32,090 nt of DNA. Source: Gemmatimonadaceae bacterium. Its GTDB lineage: Bacteria > Gemmatimonadota > Gemmatimonadetes > Gemmatimonadales > Gemmatimonadaceae. The translations under genes were made by a program, and so were the position numbers. The notes under the pieces were generated by a model, which was not told where the DNA came from, made no database searches, and saw nothing but the letters and a program-made list of their open reading frames with translations. This document shows positions 27,936 to 32,090 of this stretch, one piece after another. Each line of letters starts with the position of its first letter. The stretch's first letter is position 1. Location: assembly GCA_014377535.1 (NCBI GenBank), contig JACMPK010000126.1, positions 1-32,090 of the forward strand. The letters run 5' to 3'.

Positions 27936-29192
27936 TCAACGATACAAGCGGTACGGCATCACCTTGGTGACAAAGTGCGACGACTCGATGCGGTACTCCG
28001 CAAGCAGCGCGGACACGGCGGCATCGCTCGTCGCGACGGCTTTCCGCAGGCGATCGCCGCCATTGAGGCGATCCATCGCTTCCACGCGCCACTGCCACTC
28101 CCTGGCATGCCGCGCGTACATCGTGCGCAGCATCCACGCCCCGACCTCTACCGGCTGCACCGCGTCGCGATCAATGACGCGCACGCGGATCATCGGGATC
28201 GTGAGGCTGCCATGCTTCTGCGCCGCCTCGACACGGCGAAGCGCCACGTCGAAGTGCACACCGGCGAGCTTGCGTGCATTGAGCTCGTCGGCGATCACCT
28301 GCGCGTCGGTGAGCCACGGCGCGCCCGCCTGCGTGAACGGCGCATCGGTACCGCGTCCTTCGCTCAGGTTCGTACCCTCGAAGAACACCGTGCCCGGATA
28401 GAGCAGCGCGGCGTCCACCGTGCGCAGGTTCGGCGACGGGTCGATCCACGGCAGGCCAAGCTCGTCGTACCAGGCGCTGTTGCGATAGCCGCACATGGGG
28501 ATCACGCTCAGCGTCACATTCACCTGCCTCGTGCCGACCAGGTAGCGCATCAGCTCACCCGGCGTCATGCCATAGCGCGCCGCGACGGGGTACTGGCCCA
28601 CGAAGCTGCGGAACGCGATGTCCAGCATTCCGCCATCCACGCGATCGTTGCGGATGGGGTTCGGCCGGTCCAGCACCATGAAGCGCTTCCCCGCCTTTCC
28701 CGCCGCCTCGGCCGCCAGCGCCATCGTCCATTCAAAGGTGTAGACGCGCGCGCCGACGTCCTGAATGTCGTAGACCAGCACGTCGATGTTCGCCAGCATC
28801 GCGGCGGTCGGCACGCGCGTCGCACCGTAGAGCGAGAAGACCGGTACGCCCGTGGCGCTGTCCACGCTGTTCGCGATCGTCGCGCCGGCCTGCGCCGTAC
28901 CGCGGATGCCATGCTCGGGTCCGTACAGCGCGGTGAGCGTCACACCCGGCGCCTTGGCCAGCAGGTCGATGGTGCTGGTGCCCGCGCGGTCACGACCCGA
29001 GTGATTGGTGATCAGCCCCACGCGCTGTCCACGGAGCGACGCGAGCGAGTCGCGCAGCAGCACCTCGACGCCGGGCAGCACAGGGGCACCAGGCGCATTG
29101 CAGGCCGGTGCCTGGGCACCGAGTGCCGATGTCGTGAGCGCGGCAGCCACGGCTGCGGAGAAGGCAAGGGACCAGAAGATCGAGAGTCTCAT
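27936..29192 (-). CDS. Exported DUF1343 protein, NamZ-type exo-beta-N-acetylmuramidase family
   Basis: Secreted 418-aa protein. A signal peptide (1-26, ending ALGAQ) precedes the DUF1343 core: LRGQRVGLITNHSG, LYGPEHGIRG, PVFSLYG, DVLVYDIQDVGARVYTFEW, VLDRPNPIRND, PWIDPSPNLRT and EGTNLSEGRGTDAPF. These are the hallmarks of the family whose characterised member NamZ removes terminal N-acetylmuramic acid from peptidoglycan fragments. The role here is probably cell-wall recycling or use of muropeptides. ATG 29192 is chosen for the signal peptide; the frame back to 29330 has no protein-like character. It lies upstream of the SIR2 gene on the same strand with a 194-bp gap between start of SIR2 and its stop, and no other wall-recycling gene is adjacent. 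Confidence 0.88.
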   Translation of the reverse strand: MRLSIFWSLAFSAAVAAALTTSALGAQAPACNAPGAPVLPGVEVLLRDSLASLRGQRVGLITNHSGRDRAGTSTIDLLAKAPGVTLTALYGPEHGIRGTAQAGATIANSVDSATGVPVFSLYGATRVPTAAMLANIDVLVYDIQDVGARVYTFEWTMALAAEAAGKAGKRFMVLDRPNPIRNDRVDGGMLDIAFRSFVGQYPVAARYGMTPGELMRYLVGTRQVNVTLSVIPMCGYRNSAWYDELGLPWIDPSPNLRTVDAALLYPGTVFFEGTNLSEGRGTDAPFTQAGAPWLTDAQVIADELNARKLAGVHFDVALRRVEAAQKHGSLTIPMIRVRVIDRDAVQPVEVGAWMLRTMYARHAREWQWRVEAMDRLNGGDRLRKAVATSDAAVSALLAEYRIESSHFVTKVMPYRLYR

Positions 29193-29391
29193 GCGCTCGA
29201 TCTTGCAGGGGTGCACGGAAACTGGCAACCGTGGCCGCCAATCACGCCGGCGGTAGGCTTTCGGGATTTCGCGCCGCGTCCCGGTGCGCGGCGACCGTCC
29301 TGTGGTCCATACTGGCGATGACTGCGCCATTGTCGCGACGGACGCAGGTCGACCAGTCGGCAGGACGCTCGGCGCGTCGCCTATCGCACGG

Positions 29392-29745
29392 TCATACCGA
29401 ACTCAATCCCATCGCCGACCAGGCGATGTAGACGTTGACCGCCACCAGCACGGCAGCCGGCAGCATCTGGATCAGCGAGTCGCGCTGACGGACACGCGTC
29501 ACGAGGCCCAGCACCATCAGCATCGCCAGCGCCGCGCCGCTGACGATTGCCAGCGCGTGGATGAACAACCCCGCGATCAGTCCAAGGGCGCCCAGCACCT
29601 CGAGCGCCCCAGTCAGGCGACGCAGCCGACTCAGGCCGAACCGCTCGAAATCTTCTCGCATGCCATTCCCGAACAGGCACATTGAACCGAAGTACAGGAA
29701 CACGAGCACTGACAATGCGTTTGCGACTATGTATACGAGAGTCAT
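29392..29745 (-). CDS. DoxX-like four-helix membrane protein
   Basis: Small integral membrane protein of 117 aa with four hydrophobic segments at about 3-25, 44-62, 63-82 and 94-113. It starts with MTLVYIVANALSVLVFLYFG, and the loop GMREDFERFGLSRLRRLTGALEVLGALGLIAG matches the DoxX_2 pattern E/DF-x-RFGL near a conserved glutamate. Members of this family have no agreed biochemical role; some are linked to thiosulfate or quinone metabolism or oxidative stress complexes. It is divergent from a second gene of similar size and topology with only 65 bp between starts, so both probably share one control region. Confidence 0.78.
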   Translation of the reverse strand: MTLVYIVANALSVLVFLYFGSMCLFGNGMREDFERFGLSRLRRLTGALEVLGALGLIAGLFIHALAIVSGAALAMLMVLGLVTRVRQRDSLIQMLPAAVLVAVNVYIAWSAMGLSSV

Positions 29746-29810
29746 TTGCGGTCGTTGGTGACCGACCCGTGCTCGGCCATCATCTGATTACGCGCAAGGA
29801 AACCTGACCC

Positions 29811-30197
29811 ATGTCGATGAACACGTTCGTCCGGATACTCGAGTTCATCGTAGCCCTCGGCCTGCTCAATGTCTGGCTGATTCGCGCACGCTCGGCCACC
29901 CCATATCGCGGCGGAAAGGCAAAGACCCTTCGACAGGAATTCGATGCGTACGGCTTGCCCGCATTCGCATTCTACGTTGTCGGTACGCTGAAGGTGCTGG
30001 CCGGCGTGATCCTGCTTGCGGCAGTGTGGCTGCCCATGCCGGCGCGTCTGGCGGCGACCGTGGTGGCGGGGCTGATGATCGGTGCGCTCCTGATGCATGC
30101 AAGAGCAAAGGATCCCGCGCGCAAATCCGTGCCCGCGGCGGTGATGCTCGCCATGTGCGTCGGGATCGTCGTACTGCTGCAGCCCGGATTTAGGTAG
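29811..30197 (+). CDS. Second DoxX-like membrane protein
   Basis: Membrane protein of 128 aa with about four hydrophobic segments and the family-like loop RQEFDAYGLPAFAFYVVGTLKVLAGVILL. That loop parallels REDFERFGL...LTGALEVLGAL of the divergent neighbour, so the two are likely distant paralogues. AAGGA at 29796-29800, ten bases upstream, supports ATG 29811; ATG 29817 is also possible. The stop codon is followed within 20 bases by a compact repeat element. The function is unknown. Pairing with the neighbour suggests a heteromeric membrane complex, which is inference. Confidence 0.75.
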   Translation: MSMNTFVRILEFIVALGLLNVWLIRARSATPYRGGKAKTLRQEFDAYGLPAFAFYVVGTLKVLAGVILLAAVWLPMPARLAATVVAGLMIGALLMHARAKDPARKSVPAAVMLAMCVGIVVLLQPGFR

Positions 30198-30214
30198 CAG
30201 CTCATACAACCGAC

Positions 30215-30296
30215 AATCGGTGGCAGTGCACACGACATTTTAGTTCCGTGTGCACCGTCACCGATTTCCCGTTGTGTGCACTGTCATCGATTTCCC
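30215..30296. repeat. Compact inverted plus tandem repeat element, REP-like
   Basis: Arms 30215-30234 and 30247-30266 are 20-base inverted repeats with 18 Watson-Crick pairs, one G-U and one mismatch around a 12-base loop. The right arm belongs to a 26-base unit (30245-30270) that is repeated in tandem at 30271-30296 with 21 of 26 bases the same; both end CGATTTCCC. The second unit runs into the 3' end of the minus-strand NTF2-like gene and supplies its stop codon. Short units with hairpin arms and no coding capacity fit REP/BIME elements. No RAYT gene is present. Confidence 0.65.
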
Positions 30297-30835
30297 TTTG
30301 GCGGCCCGCTCGGGTGCATTCGACAGGCCGGCGGCTGCTCGACGGAATAGGTGAGGTTCACGATTCGCCACGCCGACTGAACCTGCACCAGCGTGAACTG
30401 ATCGACGCCGCAGTGCGACCACTTCCCGTCGGTCCACAAGTCGTACGGCAGCCACACCCACGCCATCGTGCCGGCAATACGCACCTCCGCATCGAACCCT
30501 CGCTCGATGATCGGTGGGCGTCGACCCGCTGCACGTTGCGATGCGGCCGTCCGCATGCTGAATGTGCGCATCCCGTCGCGCTCGCGGGCGGCGTAGACCT
30601 GACCGCTGTCGGTCATCATGTCGGACAGCGCGTTCCCGTCGCCGGTGTTGATGGCGGCGAGCGCCGAGTCGACGACCGCAAGGACGGCGGCGTGTGCAGG
30701 GGATGGCGGTAGCGGCACCGGCTTCCCGTCGATTACGCGTTGGGCGTGAGCGGTTGACGTGAGCAGCAGGCAGACTGCGGCGCAGAGGACGGTGACGCGT
30801 TGTGTGGCGCGACGGATCAGGGAGGCGGGTGTCAT
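30284..30835 (-). CDS. Exported NTF2-like (SnoaL/DUF4440-type) protein
   Basis: Secreted 183-aa protein. A signal peptide (1-32, ending AHAQ) is followed by a cone-shaped NTF2-like domain: VLAVVDSALAAINTGDGNALSDMM is the first helix pair, then IIERGFDAEVRIAGTMAWVWLPYDLW and a final strand WRIVNLTYSVEQ. These proteins bind or isomerise small molecules, and many have no known activity. The last residues (GPPKGNR and stop) fall partly inside the repeat unit at 30271-30296, so the C-terminus may have been altered by insertion of that element. ATG 30835 is chosen for the signal peptide; upstream sequence in frame to 31045 is not protein-like. Confidence 0.72.
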   Translation of the reverse strand: MTPASLIRRATQRVTVLCAAVCLLLTSTAHAQRVIDGKPVPLPPSPAHAAVLAVVDSALAAINTGDGNALSDMMTDSGQVYAARERDGMRTFSMRTAASQRAAGRRPPIIERGFDAEVRIAGTMAWVWLPYDLWTDGKWSHCGVDQFTLVQVQSAWRIVNLTYSVEQPPACRMHPSGPPKGNR

Positions 30836-30905
30836 GCCTGAGAATAGCGCAGGGTAGCATTTCCCTGACAGTGCACGAACTGCAGAGGCAACCATGAAGG
30901 TCTTG

Positions 30906-31200
30906 CTACGCCTTCTTTGCCTTTTTGTGCAAGTTGTTGACCTTTTCCATGATCTCTTCCGGCGCGCAGTTCGGTGCAAAGCTCGACGCGATACCGGCGA
31001 GATCGACCAGGTCACCGCCGGACGGCGGCGCATCCACGAATTCAAAGTTGGTGCGTGTGCCGACGCCTTCGTGGCAAGCGCACCTTCTCCGGCAGATGGC
31101 GCTGAATCTGCCCACGGAAGTGGACGTAGTTCTCACAGTCCGGGCGGGCGCCGCCGAGCGGGTATTTCCGGAGAACACCGGCGGCAAAACTGGCATTCAT
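30906..31200 (-). pseudogene. Probable small gene with a frameshift, function unknown
   Basis: Two minus-strand frames each look like protein for half the length. From ATG 31200 one frame reads MNASFAAGVLRKYPLGG, then CENYVHFRGQIQRHLPEKV, and turns Arg-rich before stopping near 31042. The next frame takes over at about 31078 with ACHEGVGTRTNFEFVDAPP and ends NCAPEEIMEKVNNLHKKAKKA at 30906. Removing one base near 31080 would join them into a protein of about 97 aa (longer from ATG 31245). This suggests a recent single-base frameshift or a sequencing error. A genuine short gene in only the second frame is possible, as its C-terminus is clearly protein-like. The family is not recognised. Confidence 0.4.
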
Positions 31201-31296
31201 CGACAACTTGGCGGGGCGGGCGACGGGAGACGAGCAGGGTGCCATGGCACGCCGGCGCGCGCCGACGCCAGTAACGGGACCACCCGGAACGACCTC

Positions 31297-31324
31297 GCCC
31301 CCACGAACCGAAGTGCGTGGGGGC
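31297..31324 (-). terminator. Hairpin after outer membrane protein gene
   Basis: GCCCCCACG (31297-31305) pairs exactly with CGTGGGGGC (31316-31324) around a ten-base loop, 15 bases beyond the stop codon of the minus-strand barrel gene. The stem is GC-rich but there is no T-tract. Confidence 0.5.
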
Positions 31325-31339
31325 AGGACCTGTACGACC

Positions 31340-31897
31340 CTAGCGATGCCAGACGAAGCCGAGGCGACCCGTCCGCAGGCCCGACGTGCCATCGACGTTC
31401 GCGATCTTGCCGAGGCCAACAGCGCCTGATGCCTCGAGAGCATAACGCGGGGTCAGGAAGTAGCTCAGACCGAGACCGGCCTTCACGAACCCTGCGTTCT
31501 CTCCGCTGACACGGAGGTACGACAGGCCACCGTCGACGAACGGGCGCAGGCGCACATTCTCGTCATTGAAGACGTAGCGTGTCTCCCCATCCAACTGCAG
31601 GATGTCGGTGCGGCTGCCATCGAGACGACCGAACTGCAGGCGGGCGACATGCGTGATGTTCTTCCGGATGCCGTAGCCAACGGTCACGCCACCCATTCCA
31701 CCATTCAGGTTCGGCGCACCAGCCGGCAGGTCCAGCGCCACACCCGAGCCGACGAGACCAATCGAAAGTCCCATGTTGTGCGACAGACCTTCGCCAGGAT
31801 GCCCGACACGATGATTGTCTTGCGCCGAGACGAGGGTCGGCAAGCCCACGAGGGCCACGACGGCGAGAGTAGAAAGCGAACGAGAAATAGTACACAT
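31340..31897 (-). CDS. Small outer membrane beta-barrel protein
   Basis: Exported 185-aa protein. A signal peptide (1-25, ending LVSAQ) leads into alternating beta-strand sequence with glycine- and aromatic-rich turns: LSIGLVGSGVALDL, GGVTVGYGIRK, HVARLQFGRLDG, GETRYVFNDENVRLRPFVDGGLSYLRV, FVKAGLGLSYFLTPRYALEASGAVGLG and a final strand RLGFVWHR ending close to the C-terminus. The size fits an eight-stranded OmpA/OmpW-like barrel, and the pattern PFVDGGLSYLRV...LSYFLTPRYALE is typical of the outer membrane protein beta-barrel domain family. AGGA five bases upstream supports ATG 31897. No peptidoglycan-binding domain is attached. The role (pore, adhesion or structural) is not readable. Confidence 0.8.
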   Translation of the reverse strand: MCTISRSLSTLAVVALVGLPTLVSAQDNHRVGHPGEGLSHNMGLSIGLVGSGVALDLPAGAPNLNGGMGGVTVGYGIRKNITHVARLQFGRLDGSRTDILQLDGETRYVFNDENVRLRPFVDGGLSYLRVSGENAGFVKAGLGLSYFLTPRYALEASGAVGLGKIANVDGTSGLRTGRLGFVWHR

Positions 31898-32090
31898 AAT
31901 GATCCTGGGAGAAAGTGTGCGGCATGGTGCGCCGCGGGTCCGGAATGGTCCGGGGTCATCAGAGCCTACGGGAACGCGACCCACATGGTTTGCGCCCGCC
32001 ATTCGCGGCATACCCGACACTGAGGCCAACGATCACGCCAGCATGTCGCGGGCGAGGTCACCCTCGCCGCCGACTGACTCCCCGGCGTTC

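Noticed and set aside
27911-27939. Perfect TTGACA hexamer upstream of the SIR2 gene
   Set aside because: No acceptable -10 hexamer lies 16-18 bases downstream, and it overlaps the stop codon of the preceding gene.
27771-29321. 516-aa open frame antisense to the DUF1343 gene
   Set aside because: Low-complexity Arg/His-rich translation; the minus strand has a signal peptide and all family motifs.
30936-31090. Possible haem-binding CxxCH motif in the small split gene
   Set aside because: The cysteines near CHEG have the wrong spacing (C-x-C-H), so a cytochrome call is not supported.

Overview
The window is about 32 kb of high-GC chromosomal DNA, most likely from a Gemmatimonadota bacterium or a close relative. 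The clues are indirect: large secreted amidohydrolases fused to a TolB-like propeller, a secreted carboxypeptidase-regulatory-like protein ending in a TonB plug without a barrel, S9 peptidases with propeller repeats, and a PEP-CTERM protein, all together in a GC-rich Gram-negative background. No rRNA, tRNA, CRISPR array or complete transposase was seen. The placement is an inference from gene content.

Left part (1-9236): a plus-strand run of four genes encodes two exported amidohydrolases, a Tat-exported gluconate 2-dehydrogenase subunit 3-like protein and its GMC flavoprotein partner, with an ATGA overlap between the last two. Next come a minus-strand winged-helix protein, with a perfect 18-bp palindrome just upstream of its start, and a small divergent membrane-anchored protein.

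Middle (9288-20042): a secreted three-domain regulatory-like/TonB-plug protein on the minus strand is followed by ugd and uxs (UDP-glucose to UDP-glucuronate to UDP-xylose, overlapping by ATGA) and a PEP-CTERM protein with two strong hairpins behind it. Then a minus-strand S9 peptidase and oxyR face a divergent katG. The OxyR homologue keeps both redox cysteines at the E. coli positions 199 and 208, and a partial OxyR-like box lies in the shared promoter region, so this looks like a peroxide-response pair.

Right part (20043-32090): a REP-like palindrome follows katG, then a TPR/LuxR regulator and a SAM methyltransferase. A lipoprotein metallo-beta-lactamase-fold hydrolase is divergent from an unrecognised 387-aa protein whose C-terminus carries the HEPN signature R-N-x3-H. 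Convergent to that gene, 71 bp away, is a SIR2-domain/TPR-like protein. This pair is the best candidate for an undescribed defence module. The rest is an exported DUF1343 (NamZ-type) protein, two divergent DoxX-like membrane proteins, a compact inverted/tandem repeat element that supplies the stop codon of an exported NTF2-like protein, a probable frameshifted small gene, and an eight-strand-size outer membrane barrel.

Every function given is from motif reading without database search. Start codons were chosen from signal peptides, Shine-Dalgarno-like sequences and family alignments recalled from knowledge.
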